Below are positions 33,177 through 41,555 of a stretch of DNA of 64,000 nucleotides, one piece after another. Every line of letters starts with the position of its first letter. Positions within the stretch are counted from its first letter, which is position 1. The DNA lies in contig JAVJOG010000025.1 of the NCBI GenBank assembly GCA_040216885.1, positions 46,274 to 110,273 on the forward strand, in the 5' to 3' direction. The position numbers were made by a program, and so were the translations under genes. The stretch is from Parvibaculum sp040216885 (GTDB taxonomy: Bacteria > Pseudomonadota > Alphaproteobacteria > Parvibaculales > Parvibaculaceae). Under the pieces are notes generated by a model. That model was given only the letters and a program-made list of their open reading frames with translations, searched no databases and was not told where the DNA came from.

Positions 33177-33785
33177 CTATCTCGCTTCGGGTGTGTTGAG
33201 CGCACCACCGGTCCCGTCCACGACGTGCAGGAACGTGCCCCCTCCAAGATTCTTCACAGTCATGCTAGGCGTTACTTCGTTTGCCGTGAATCGTTCTTGC
33301 GCATCCGGAGAAACTTCCCAAGCCGGCCGCAAGGTGCGAATGGCACGATAAGTAGACTTAACGAATGCAATGAGCAAATTTGTATGTACTTGCAAGCCAT
33401 CGCCTTCATAGATGTAGCGCCATTCAACGAACGCACTGGCTAAAGCTCTTAAGTCAGCTTGCAGTTCGGCCGACGACCTTCCGGAGATGGTCATATAAGT
33501 CACTTCGATAGCCAGCCGAGTTTCGGAGTCAAGGCGACTGAACAGGACATTCAAGCGATGATTCTTGATCGGACGTAGACTGAGAGCCTTGAGGTATAGC
33601 TCCGCTGCGAAGGCGTAAGAAACGATCATTGGGCAAAGCGCATCCACCGGCTTTCCGGAAGAATCCAAACGCGTCTCGCCTGCGCGTATCGCAGCTTCGT
33701 GGAAATTCATACCTAGTGCGAATGTTTGCTGATTCAGATCTAGCGGCCCTTGTGGCGTTGGAGCAGCGACATTGAATCGCTTCAT
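33177..33785 (-). CDS. HEPN-like domain protein
   Basis: 202 residues. The stretch AFAAELYLKALSLRPIKNHRLNVLFSRL has the typical HEPN layout (long helix ending in YLKAL, then a basic/His loop and a second helix). HEPN proteins are often RNases in abortive infection or toxin-antitoxin systems. The canonical R-x4-6-H ribonuclease motif is not clearly present, so activity is open. It stands 123 bases downstream of the CBASS effector on the same strand and could be an attached effector or an independent defence gene. Confidence 0.65.
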   Translation of the reverse strand: MKRFNVAAPTPQGPLDLNQQTFALGMNFHEAAIRAGETRLDSSGKPVDALCPMIVSYAFAAELYLKALSLRPIKNHRLNVLFSRLDSETRLAIEVTYMTISGRSSAELQADLRALASAFVEWRYIYEGDGLQVHTNLLIAFVKSTYRAIRTLRPAWEVSPDAQERFTANEVTPSMTVKNLGGGTFLHVVDGTGGALNTPEAR

Positions 33786-33907
33786 AGGTCATCTCCGTCA
33801 ATCAACAATTGGAAATTTGGCCGTCCCTTCAGAGCAGCAAAATCGCAACAAGAGGTTGTTGAGTTATAACGGCTCAAGAACTGACGCATATGCGCTGGAG
33901 TGAGCAA

Positions 33908-35443
33908 CTATCCTCCGGCTCTGATTTCAGCCAACGGTAAAGTGAGAGCGGGCTCATAGGAACGGTTCCGTCCGCCATCGAAGTCGAACTCGTACAATCG
34001 CACAGTCCCAAGACCTAACTGGCGCTGACCAAGGAAGAAAGTAAATGCGTTGGGCGCGGCAATGAACAGGTGTGTTAGGCATGCACGATCAGCTCTTGCG
34101 GCACGGATCGCGCTCGTCGCGGTATCCGCGAACTCGAATGCATGGCGACCGCAAGCGACCGATTGGGCGCCGGACCCTATGCTCGGTTTCAAGATCAGTA
34201 GCCGTCCTACATTGGGAAGCTTGGCGTCGCAATATCGACGCACGTCCGCCGAAACGTCATGAGTTAGACCGAGTGCGACTGCAATATCAGGCTGATCTTG
34301 GCGAAGCTCTACAGTCTCAGCGGAGAGGGCTGGCCAGTTCGGATCGGAGATCGTGTCGTCGGCTGCCCATAGGCGTCGGCCCGTGCTCCGCTGCTCCAGT
34401 TCGACCTGACGGCCCGACTTAATGTTGATGATCGAACCCGCAGCGAAGGCGAGCGTGACGTGTGCATCGAGTGCGAGTCGCAGCCGCGGCTGATCTTTAG
34501 CCGCCGCGAGAAGGAAAGACCGGAGCGCGGGGTACAGGGTGGACGCCCAGTCGCTATCGCTGCGGATGTAGCGTTCGTCGAAGGATGGAATCAGATCGAG
34601 GACAGCGTGACAGCGCTCCTCGAGCCGATCGAGGGCGTGCTCGAATGACTTCACACCATAGACGCGCGGTCCACCCTGGGCCGGGCCGAGCAGATTCTCG
34701 CGCGCGCAGACAGTGCGGAAGCCGGTGCGGTCGAACTCGAGACGTCCTTGCGCCATCCACTGAAAGACCACGTCATCGTAGGGGAAGGCGCTCTGGTTCG
34801 CGGGTATCCGGCGCAACCCGACCAAGCCAAACAAAATGTCTAGGTGATCGCGAAGAGCGTCGAGGGTATCGGTGGCCTCGCCGAAAGCAAGCGTCCGTGC
34901 CAGGAGCCGAAGCTCGTCTTCATCAACGCCCAAGTGCTCACGCCAGGCCTTGCGTACCATGCCGGCCTTGCTGTTGTCGGTCAGCGAGCCGTAGAGCCGC
35001 TCCAGCCGCATTGCGCCGGAGCGATTACCGATCATCTCGCGTAGCGGATCGCTGCGGTCGAGGCGCCAATTCGTGACCAGCTTGAACCGGACGCCGATGC
35101 CCGTGGGGGCGTAGGCGAGTTGAGCCTCGCGCGCCCGCTGCAGGAGCGAGCGCGCATTGGCGTTGATGAATTCTGGATCGACGAGATGGGAATAGCCGTA
35201 GCTGTCCGGCGTGACGTGCCACTTACACTGCATGTGCTCGCGCCGCAGCGGTTCGCCATACTGGTCGAGCGCGCTACGTGCCGGATCGTACTCGACCCAG
35301 ATATCATCGAAGCTCTTCGGCCCGGTCTCGAAGCCGACACGTGTAACCGGGCTTTCGGGGTCAAGCAGGCGGGCAGCGTGCAGCCAGAAGAGGCGCGCCT
35401 GAAAGGTGTCGCCGTCGCGCCGGACGGTCACCGCCTGGGTCAT
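33908..35443 (-). CDS. cap4: CBASS effector: nuclease-like N-terminus plus SAVED domain (Cap4-like)
   Basis: 511 residues from ATG 35443; longer versions overlap the ATPase gene. The C-terminal half is a SAVED domain, the sensor of cyclic oligonucleotides: PDIAVALGLTHDVSADVRRY, LLILKPSIGSGAQSV, LTHLFIAAPNAFTFFLGQ and TVRLYEFDFDGG. The N-terminal part has a DUF4297-like restriction-nuclease layout with FDDIWVEYD and, about 40 residues on, MQCKWH (D...Q-x-K). Cap4 proteins of this type degrade double-stranded DNA once the second messenger binds, killing the infected cell. Last gene of the CBASS operon (10 bases after the TRIP13-like gene). The Cap4 assignment rests on domain order and the visible motifs. 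Confidence 0.82.
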   Translation of the reverse strand: MTQAVTVRRDGDTFQARLFWLHAARLLDPESPVTRVGFETGPKSFDDIWVEYDPARSALDQYGEPLRREHMQCKWHVTPDSYGYSHLVDPEFINANARSLLQRAREAQLAYAPTGIGVRFKLVTNWRLDRSDPLREMIGNRSGAMRLERLYGSLTDNSKAGMVRKAWREHLGVDEDELRLLARTLAFGEATDTLDALRDHLDILFGLVGLRRIPANQSAFPYDDVVFQWMAQGRLEFDRTGFRTVCARENLLGPAQGGPRVYGVKSFEHALDRLEERCHAVLDLIPSFDERYIRSDSDWASTLYPALRSFLLAAAKDQPRLRLALDAHVTLAFAAGSIINIKSGRQVELEQRSTGRRLWAADDTISDPNWPALSAETVELRQDQPDIAVALGLTHDVSADVRRYCDAKLPNVGRLLILKPSIGSGAQSVACGRHAFEFADTATSAIRAARADRACLTHLFIAAPNAFTFFLGQRQLGLGTVRLYEFDFDGGRNRSYEPALTLPLAEIRAGG

Positions 35444-35453
35444 GACTGAGTCC

Positions 35454-36401
35454 TCATGCCGTGACCTCGCCGTCACGAAACGGGGGCGTCGGGATGATGC
35501 CGCGGGCGATTTCCACGGCTCGTGCTCCGTCCACCGCCCGTGAGGGATATGCGTCCAGTACGATTGCCGGAAGCAGCCGCTGTGTGATATCCGAGAAGGT
35601 GAAGCCATATCCGCGCACCCCGCGCTGCGGCCCGGTGGCCGCGACGAGAGCATCGATGTGATGGCGGCCGAGACCGATAGGCTCCAGGCGGTTCGACAGC
35701 ACGAAGCGGCGCTGTTCATCGTCAGGACGAGCGAAGCTGAGCACATCGGCCGCGCGACGCCGCACCGCCGGGTCGAGCGCGCTTAGACGGTTTGTGCACA
35801 TAAGCACGGCGGCCGGAAGCTTGGCATTGGCGATGCGGTCGATGCCGCGGATGAACGCGTTCACACCTGCCCTGTCCTCGTGGTGCATCTGAGCTACCTC
35901 ACGTGACTGGGCGAGTGCGTCGGCCTCATCAACGAGAAGGATCACTGCTCCTCGCGCCTTGCCAGAGGCGGACTTGAGCTTGGTCCCCTCGGCCACCGCG
36001 TAGTCGAAGGCGGCGGAGAGGAGCTGCGTCATCTCCCCGACGCGGCCCTGGCCGCGGGTCGAGAGGCTCAGGGGCAGAAGAGTGATGTCGATCCTTTCCT
36101 GCCGCGCCACCGCATCGCCGATCGTCTCGGCGAGTTCCGTCTTCCCAGAGCCCACGTCGCCGGCGAGCACCACCAGCGGAGGGCGGCGCAGAACAGCGTC
36201 GAGGAGCGCCTGCGCGCCGGGATGGTGCCGCTGCGCCCAGTCTGCGAGACCTCCAGGATTGACGAGAAGGCCAAGGATCTTGGCAAGGCGGTTTTTCTGG
36301 TCGTCTAGTCCCACGAGACGGGCAAGCCGTGCCTGCGGTTCGAAGTCGGGATAGGTGATGCGACGCTCGAAGAGTTCGTCGAGGGTGGGTTTGGCGTTCA
36401 T
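35454..36401 (-). CDS. cap6: CBASS TRIP13/Pch2-like AAA+ ATPase
   Basis: 315 residues overlapping the HORMA gene by four bases. Walker A is GDVGSGKT (81-88), Walker B LLVDEADAL (155-163), sensor 1 LMCTNRLSAL, and an Arg-rich RRRAADVLSF follows. In type III CBASS this ATPase disassembles the HORMA/CD-NTase complex and so keeps the system off in uninfected cells. Length and the DELFERRITYPDFEPQARLARLVGLDDQK start match Cap6. Clear from both sequence and neighbours. Confidence 0.92.
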   Translation of the reverse strand: MNAKPTLDELFERRITYPDFEPQARLARLVGLDDQKNRLAKILGLLVNPGGLADWAQRHHPGAQALLDAVLRRPPLVVLAGDVGSGKTELAETIGDAVARQERIDITLLPLSLSTRGQGRVGEMTQLLSAAFDYAVAEGTKLKSASGKARGAVILLVDEADALAQSREVAQMHHEDRAGVNAFIRGIDRIANAKLPAAVLMCTNRLSALDPAVRRRAADVLSFARPDDEQRRFVLSNRLEPIGLGRHHIDALVAATGPQRGVRGYGFTFSDITQRLLPAIVLDAYPSRAVDGARAVEIARGIIPTPPFRDGEVTA

Positions 36402-36916
36402 CCGAAGCTCCGAACACTGGCACGGTCGAGGGCTCGACCGCCGGAAGAATAGGTGCGGTCATTGGCGAGATAGCCGGTGATTCCGGGTTCTGGCGCTCCG
36501 CTTCGCGAGAAGGGAAGTCCTCTCTCGAAGGCAGCGCGCTCGGCCTCGGTCAGCTGGAACCATGCGGAGGTGTAGGTCATGTAGCTGTAGAAGGTGGCGC
36601 CGCTGATATCCGCTCCGGGGCGGACGCGACCGGGATCGTCGTCATTGGCCGACGCGCCGGCAAGATCGCGCGCGGTGTAGCGCAGCGTCGGCTCGATCCA
36701 GTTGCCATCCCTCTTGAAACCGTAGGTGACGGTCTCGAGATAGCCAGCTTTGAGCATCTCGGTCGCCTCGGCCTCATAGCTCGCAATGCTCGCATCAGAC
36801 GGAGTGCCATAGAAACGCTGCATGCGCTTAAGGTCGGTCGCGACCTTGGCAGCCATGTGTCGGGCGTGGGTGATTGTGAAGGTCGAACTTTCTGTGTAAC
36901 TGAAGCTGTAGGACAT
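36398..36916 (-). CDS. cap7: CBASS HORMA-domain protein
   Basis: 172 residues. The bacterial HORMA1 pattern is visible: FSYTESSTFTITHARHMAAK VATDLKRMQRFYG, the central YLETVTYGFKRDGNWIEP, and a C-terminal safety-belt region (SGATFYSYMTYTSAWFQL...). In type III CBASS, HORMA proteins recognise phage-derived peptides and activate the CD-NTase. Nine bases separate it from the nucleotidyltransferase gene and it overlaps the TRIP13-like gene, an order typical of single-HORMA type III loci. Confidence 0.92.
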   Translation of the reverse strand: MSYSFSYTESSTFTITHARHMAAKVATDLKRMQRFYGTPSDASIASYEAEATEMLKAGYLETVTYGFKRDGNWIEPTLRYTARDLAGASANDDDPGRVRPGADISGATFYSYMTYTSAWFQLTEAERAAFERGLPFSRSGAPEPGITGYLANDRTYSSGGRALDRASVRSFG

Positions 36917-36925
36917 GGATCAACC

Positions 36926-37891
36926 TCACGCTTGGAAGGAGGAGCCGAAGACCTTCTGCCAGTAGGCGACGGTCAATTGCTTGGTGGGGGCGGCAAGCGC
37001 CGCATCGATGGCGTCTCCGGCGTCGATAGCGGCATCGACAACCGCGTCAGCGTTCGCCGAGGTGTAGAGGCGCGCCACGTTGTTAATGGCGTTCACGGGA
37101 TCGATGATTTGCACTGTGTCGGAGAACGTGCCGACCGACGAGGCTGGGTAATAGTCGTTGAACACGATACGCTGCCGGAAATCGGTCCGGGCAATGTAGG
37201 TGAAGAAGTGCTGAAGCGCTTCGGGATAATCCGAGAAGTCCAGCCCGTCGTCACAGAGCTTTGCGAGGATCATCTCGATCATGAAGGACTTGAATCGGAA
37301 GCCATCGCGCTCCTGTTTCATGCGCCTCGCCCAGAACTTCACGAGTCGAACCACCTGCGCGAAGTGTTTCTCTTGGGCACGTTTACGTTTGCCAGCAAAC
37401 TCCAGATGAAGCGGAATGCTCGTTTTTAGGAACGAGCCGTCGTCTTGGCTGACGAGATTCCCATACCATTGCGGGTCGCCATCATAGAGGATCGGCACTA
37501 CATCCACGTCAAGCCCGGTTCCCCGGAAGGAAACTGTGACTGAGTAAGTCTGCGGCTGCACTTGGTCCGGACTGAAATTGGGGAAGGCCTTGCGAAGCCT
37601 CTCTGCCAAATAGTCGAGCAGAGCCTGCACATCGTTCGGTGCATTTGCACCGCTGATATAGCAGGCGACGTCTATATCGTTCAGAGAGCGAAGGGCCGTG
37701 CCCTTCGCGAGGCTGCCCGAGAGCAACATCTTCTTCAGCGTGAAATCCGGATGCTCACCGAGATAGCCTTCTAGCTTCTCGCGGAGACGCCGGGCCTGCG
37801 CCCGATACTCGTCCGCCTTTTCCTTCGGCAGGTTCACTTTGTCCTGTGCGAAAGCGGCAATCTCACCATGATCAACGTGCTGCCGTCCCAT
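36926..37891 (-). CDS. cdnC: CBASS CD-NTase (CdnC-like cyclic oligonucleotide synthase)
   Basis: 321 residues. The polymerase-beta-like active site is LLSGSLAKGTALRSLNDID with Gly-Ser at 59-60 and Asp72/Asp74, and the third acid lies in LDVDVVPIL (Asp128/Asp130). This enzyme makes a cyclic di- or trinucleotide when HORMA-activated; clade C enzymes commonly make cyclic tri-AMP, which is family knowledge and is not shown here. First gene of the four-gene CBASS operon, with a good promoter upstream and GGAGATAGGTA before the ATG. Divergent from a ribbon-helix-helix gene. Confidence 0.92.
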   Translation of the reverse strand: MGRQHVDHGEIAAFAQDKVNLPKEKADEYRAQARRLREKLEGYLGEHPDFTLKKMLLSGSLAKGTALRSLNDIDVACYISGANAPNDVQALLDYLAERLRKAFPNFSPDQVQPQTYSVTVSFRGTGLDVDVVPILYDGDPQWYGNLVSQDDGSFLKTSIPLHLEFAGKRKRAQEKHFAQVVRLVKFWARRMKQERDGFRFKSFMIEMILAKLCDDGLDFSDYPEALQHFFTYIARTDFRQRIVFNDYYPASSVGTFSDTVQIIDPVNAINNVARLYTSANADAVVDAAIDAGDAIDAALAAPTKQLTVAYWQKVFGSSFQA

Positions 37892-37936
37892 TACCTATCT
37901 CCAATTGCCGCCGTCACGAGTCTGGATTTCCGTATG

Positions 37937-37965
37937 ACCATAATAGCTAAAAAACAGCTAATCAA
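37937..37965 (-). promoter_or_regulatory. Promoter of the CBASS operon
   Basis: On the minus strand TTGATT (37965-37960), 17-base spacer, TATGGT (37942-37937), then about 45 bases to the cdnC ATG. Two AGCTA elements lie within its spacer. Confidence 0.55.
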
Positions 37966-37982
37966 CACATAAATTTAAGCTA
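37945..37982. promoter_or_regulatory. Three phased AGCTA elements (operator-like)
   Basis: AGCTA starts at 37945, 37956 and 37978, that is, 11 and 22 bases apart (one and two helical turns). The first two are inside the CBASS promoter and the third precedes the -35 of the ribbon-helix-helix operon. Short phased repeats like this are typical ribbon-helix-helix operators, and such a gene is next door. Confidence 0.5.
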
Positions 37983-37989
37983 TTTAATG

Positions 37990-38020
37990 TTGACTTAAGG
38001 CTTTGGATTCTCTATATAAT
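37990..38020 (+). promoter_or_regulatory. Promoter of the RHH-GNAT-XRE-ImmA operon
   Basis: TTGACT (37990-37995) and TATATAAT (38013-38020), with 17-19 bases between the hexamers. Starts about 23 bases before ATG 38043. Confidence 0.7.
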
Positions 38021-38042
38021 CGAAGCAAAGATGGAGGATGCG

Positions 38043-38255
38043 ATGACGGTGAAGCGCACGATGACGCTGAACCTTACGGACGCCGAGATGCGAGCGCTCG
38101 AGGAGTTATCGATCCGAAAGGACATATCCAAGACTGCCGTGCTCCGGCAGGCGTTGCGTCTTTATCAGGCGATCGACGCTCGGGTCGAAAAGGGCGAGAA
38201 GCTCTTGTTCGAGAACGAGGCGACGAATGAAAAGGCGGAGTTGATGTTCTTATGA
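38043..38255 (+). CDS. Ribbon-helix-helix DNA-binding protein (antitoxin-like)
   Basis: 70 residues from ATG 38043, preferred over ATG 38031 because GGAGG lies 5 bases before it. Strand TVKRTMTLNLTDAEM, helix RALEELSIRKDIS, turn, helix KTAVLRQALRLYQAID, then an acidic tail: a MetJ/Arc/CopG fold. It overlaps the GNAT gene by four bases, like the RHH-GNAT toxin-antitoxin pairs TacAT/AtaRT. The three phased AGCTA elements upstream are candidate targets. Confidence 0.8.
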   Translation: MTVKRTMTLNLTDAEMRALEELSIRKDISKTAVLRQALRLYQAIDARVEKGEKLLFENEATNEKAELMFL

Positions 38256-38872
38256 CGGTCGACGTCTCGACGATCTATCTCCTCGATGTCGAAAGCGGAG
38301 AGAGCGTTGAAGCTGAATTGCGCGATGCGATTGAGCAAGCGCAGCTCGACGATTGGCAGACGAAATGGCAACCCGCCATGTTTGACGTGCTGCGGGAACT
38401 TGCTCGACAAGGTGTGCCACGTTCGCAGTGGCCCCAAAGTTGGCACTGGAATTGGGAGCAGAAAGCAGCTCGAGTGGCAGGCTTGTTGGCATTCCGTGGG
38501 TTCAGCGTTGTTGCTCGCGGTGAGACGCAAGGCTTGGCTCAGGTGGACCTCTCGAAAATGAGTCGAGAAGCCAGCCAGGTCGGGAAACCGCTGGTCTACG
38601 TGGAATACCTTGAGGTTGCGCCTTGGAACCGCGTGGAACTAGGGAAAATGCCGCGGCTGCGTGGCGTTGGTTCGGCGCTAGTCACGGCTGCTGTTGCACT
38701 AAGTTGCGAAGAGGGCTTCAAGGGGCGGCTCGGGCTTCATTCGCTGCCGCAAGCCGATGACTTTTACCGCAAGATCGGGATGGCTGACCTTGGGCAAGAT
38801 CCAGCAAGTCAGAACCTGAGATACTTCGAGATGACCGTCGATCAGGCCCGCATATTCCTCGAAGAGGAGTGA
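38252..38872 (+). CDS. GNAT-family acetyltransferase (possible toxin)
   Basis: 206 residues. The acetyl-CoA-binding part is LRGVGSALVTAAVALSCEEGFKGRLGLHSL, followed by the family's QADDFYRKIGMADLG. An N-terminal extension (about 80 residues, Trp-rich QSWHWNWEQKAAR) is not seen in short TacT toxins. Coupling to a ribbon-helix-helix gene suggests a toxin that acetylates aminoacyl-tRNA or another target, but the extension argues for a distinct family. It overlaps or abuts the XRE gene (GTGA/ATG). Confidence 0.75.
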   Translation: MTVDVSTIYLLDVESGESVEAELRDAIEQAQLDDWQTKWQPAMFDVLRELARQGVPRSQWPQSWHWNWEQKAARVAGLLAFRGFSVVARGETQGLAQVDLSKMSREASQVGKPLVYVEYLEVAPWNRVELGKMPRLRGVGSALVTAAVALSCEEGFKGRLGLHSLPQADDFYRKIGMADLGQDPASQNLRYFEMTVDQARIFLEEE

Positions 38873-38874
38873 GA

Positions 38875-39378
38875 ATGATGAAACTTGAACGGAGCAAAGA
38901 GTGGTGGATGGCTCGGGCGCGTCGTGAGGGCGATTCCGTTATTGGTGCTGGTTTGCTTGCATTTGATCCTGAGCCGGATGAGCGTCGACTAAATGTACAG
39001 GCTGCGGTGATTGAAGAAACCCGCATCGCCTTTGGCAGATTTGTTAAACTGATGCGCCGTCGTCGCGGCTTATCATTGGAACAATTGGCACAAGCGGCCG
39101 ACCTAGACACGGGTGAACTGATAGAGATTGAAGGGGACGTTCACTATGTTCCTGAACCACGTACAGTCTTTAAGTTGGCACAGACTTTTGAGGTATCACA
39201 ACAGCGGCTTTTGCAACTTGCAGGATTGGCTGTTGCAAATGATGCTGGTTTTCGACAGGAAGCTGTAAGATTTGCAGCACGATCAGAATCTGTACAAAAT
39301 TTGACTAATGAAGAGAATTCTGCGCTGGAGGCCTTTATTGCCGTTCTTAGTGAACGGGAAACAAAGCTGAAGAAGTGA
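38875..39378 (+). CDS. XRE-family regulator paired with ImmA/IrrE peptidase
   Basis: 167 residues from ATG 38875; a GTG at 38869, overlapping the GNAT stop, is the alternative. The helix-turn-helix is FGRFVKLMRRRRGLSLEQLAQAADLDTGELIEIEGD, with RTVFKLAQTFEVSQQRLLQL after it. The N-terminal 40 residues and the C-terminal tail are unassigned. Fourth-base overlap with the ImmA-like gene (GTGA) is the usual regulator/protease arrangement in which the peptidase cleaves its XRE partner after a signal. Confidence 0.85.
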   Translation: MMKLERSKEWWMARARREGDSVIGAGLLAFDPEPDERRLNVQAAVIEETRIAFGRFVKLMRRRRGLSLEQLAQAADLDTGELIEIEGDVHYVPEPRTVFKLAQTFEVSQQRLLQLAGLAVANDAGFRQEAVRFAARSESVQNLTNEENSALEAFIAVLSERETKLKK

Positions 39379-40313
39379 AAAACATTGCTCTCGGTCAGCG
39401 TACGATCGCTGATATTGATGGTCAGGTTGCTAAGATACTGCGGGGACTGGGAAATCCAGAGCCTCCAATAGACCTGCGAGTAGTCCGAGATTTGCTTAAC
39501 CTCTCCCGTGACTACTACAGCACGACAGACGACAGCCTATTAAGAGAGACGTTCTCCCGCATGACTGTTGCAGGAAAACAAGTTCTCTTGCGACCAACGC
39601 TTCTCAGCGATGCGGTGCGCAACCTCAGCTTAAAAGCTCTGTATCTACCAGATCAAAAGCGGATTCTGCTTGATAAGGATCTACCTAAACTCAAGCATCG
39701 GTGGAACGAAGCGCACGAAATCGGCCATGACATAATTCCATGGCACGCTGGAATGATGCTCGGCGACACTGAACAAACGCTAAGGCCTTCTTGTCATGAG
39801 ATCATGGAAGCCGAAGCCAACTATGCGGGAGGCCAATTATTGTTTTTGGGAGAGCGATTCGCTTCCGAAGCTATCGACTCACCTCCGAGCATCAACCTCA
39901 TACGCCAGTTGAGTAGCGGCTTTGGCAACACCATAACATCAACCCTGTGGAGGTTCGTAGAACAAGCGCATGGTGGGCGCCCCATGGTCGCGGCGGTAAC
40001 TGGTCACCCGCATCCCAGTCGAAGGAAGCCCGACTTCGACTTCACAAGTCCCTGCAAGTATTGCGTGGAATCGCCTTCGTTCCGCGAGAGATTCGGACAG
40101 TTTAGTGAGATAGACCTCTTTGGTCTGACAGTTGGCTACTGTGGTCCACAACGCGGCGGTCTTTTGGGGAATAGTGAAGTAAGTCTGGCTGACCGGAATG
40201 GGGATCTGCACATATTTGAGTTCGAAACTTTTTTCAACGGCCACGAAGCTTTAACGCTTGGACTTTGGCTGCGTCCAAATGTGACAAGAAAATTTGTAGG
40301 TTCCATTGAATAA
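39375..40313 (+). CDS. ImmA/IrrE-family metallopeptidase
   Basis: 312 residues from GTG 39375. The zinc site is NEAHEIGHDIIPWHAG (H-E-x-x-H, about residue 113), with the downstream acid in EIMEAEANYAGGQLLF. Such peptidases cleave XRE repressors to induce phage or island genes. The C-terminal third contains CKYC and a second domain with no clear family. Last gene of a four-gene overlapping operon; its DNA is A+T-richer than the RHH and GNAT genes, so the operon may be a join of two pairs. Confidence 0.88.
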   Translation: MKNIALGQRTIADIDGQVAKILRGLGNPEPPIDLRVVRDLLNLSRDYYSTTDDSLLRETFSRMTVAGKQVLLRPTLLSDAVRNLSLKALYLPDQKRILLDKDLPKLKHRWNEAHEIGHDIIPWHAGMMLGDTEQTLRPSCHEIMEAEANYAGGQLLFLGERFASEAIDSPPSINLIRQLSSGFGNTITSTLWRFVEQAHGGRPMVAAVTGHPHPSRRKPDFDFTSPCKYCVESPSFRERFGQFSEIDLFGLTVGYCGPQRGGLLGNSEVSLADRNGDLHIFEFETFFNGHEALTLGLWLRPNVTRKFVGSIE

Positions 40314-40336
40314 AAAGATGCGTCCAACAGCGCCAA

Positions 40337-41515
40337 TCAATCTTCGATCCTGAAATCTTCAGGCATGTTATTTGCCGATATGCCCAAAGCTTCTCTTCGC
40401 TCTATTACCGAGCAGTGTATGAGTGACCCTTCGGGTATTGTCCTGCGCTCGCCTAAGGGAATGCTGACACCCAAAAACGAAAATCGTTTCGAGAGCTTTG
40501 GTTTTCGACGCGGGATGATTTCGACCGGTTTCCAAGCCAGGGTAAGCGTCTCATGGGCGTCCGCGAGCGGATCCGGTGCGATGTGATGGTCGCCGTCGCG
40601 TGTTCCATGCACTACCGCGTTCACGCTCTGTGTCCGGAACAGAACATCTCTTTTCTTCGCCTCGCGGGTCATCCAGGCCAATGGTACCTTGGCGAGCCCG
40701 CTCTGATTTTCCGGATATCCGCCGCCGATATCTCCATGCCCACCGGCGAACCAAACCTCCTTGACGTCCTGTGGCACAGCTGCGGCGCTGTTAAACGGAT
40801 TGCCCCAGAATTCCTGTCCAGTTTCCCACAACTTGGGTTGGAACATCGTTCTGCGCTCGTCAATCGCAACAGCATGAAGGACGCTCTGAACGCTCTGGTT
40901 GCGACTCGTGAACGCATGTGACTTGAGCTGTATTCCGTAACGCCCGTTCTCAATGAGAGATGCGACTGTGTCGAAAAGCCCCAGCAACCTGATCGGCGGC
41001 CTGTCTGTGCCTAGTGTTCTTTCGAAGAGGCGAACTTCCTTGAAGCTATCGGCGTCGTGGTCATCTCTCTCGTCAACGCTTTTATATGCGCGATAGGCAT
41101 AATCGAGCAGATTTAGGTTATGTGTCTCAATTAACCCAACTGCGTGAATGAACCCGGCAAGGACACGCGCTGTGTAGGCGCCTCGGCTAAATCCGAAGAT
41201 TATTATTCGGTCACGCCCACCGTTCTCGCCGCCGCCCGATGATTTGCCGGCACTGTAGTTTTCAACGAGGAAGCGGTATGCCTCTTTGACGTTGCGGTCG
41301 AGTCCCATACCGGTTGCAAGTCCCCAAGCTTCGCGCACTTTTCTTCCCGTACGGAACCAAGACCCGTCTCCGCCGAACGTTCCTACGCCAGGATCGTAAT
41401 AAACGAGTTGGTTCTCATCCTTCCTCATCGTTTGGTAGAGCCTGAGAACGTTCGTCCTGTCCTGCGAAATTTGGTTCGAGGTTCCGTCTAGAAGAAGAAC
41501 GATATTTTTGCTCAT
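40337..41515 (-). CDS. DUF2235 alpha/beta hydrolase (Tle1-like phospholipase domain)
   Basis: 392 residues. It starts with the family's NIVLLLDGTSNQ and continues with VYYDPGVGT. The nucleophile elbow is FGFSRGAYTAR (Ser110), the catalytic Asp is probably in GLFDTVAS (Asp182), and GGHGDIGGGY holds the His (260). Tle1-type T6SS effectors use this domain as phospholipase A. No VgrG, PAAR or T6SS gene is nearby, and the protein has no export signal, so a cytoplasmic defence or regulatory role is possible. Convergent with the ImmA-like gene and divergent from the TIGR04141-like gene. Confidence 0.88.
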   Translation of the reverse strand: MSKNIVLLLDGTSNQISQDRTNVLRLYQTMRKDENQLVYYDPGVGTFGGDGSWFRTGRKVREAWGLATGMGLDRNVKEAYRFLVENYSAGKSSGGGENGGRDRIIIFGFSRGAYTARVLAGFIHAVGLIETHNLNLLDYAYRAYKSVDERDDHDADSFKEVRLFERTLGTDRPPIRLLGLFDTVASLIENGRYGIQLKSHAFTSRNQSVQSVLHAVAIDERRTMFQPKLWETGQEFWGNPFNSAAAVPQDVKEVWFAGGHGDIGGGYPENQSGLAKVPLAWMTREAKKRDVLFRTQSVNAVVHGTRDGDHHIAPDPLADAHETLTLAWKPVEIIPRRKPKLSKRFSFLGVSIPLGERRTIPEGSLIHCSVIERREALGISANNMPEDFRIED

Positions 41516-41555
41516 TTTGGTTCCTCAAGTATTCAATCGGAGCATTAGTATCGAT

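Noticed and set aside
40337..41515. DUF2235 gene as evidence for a type VI secretion locus
   Set aside because: No VgrG, Hcp, PAAR, immunity or other secretion gene lies anywhere in the window.
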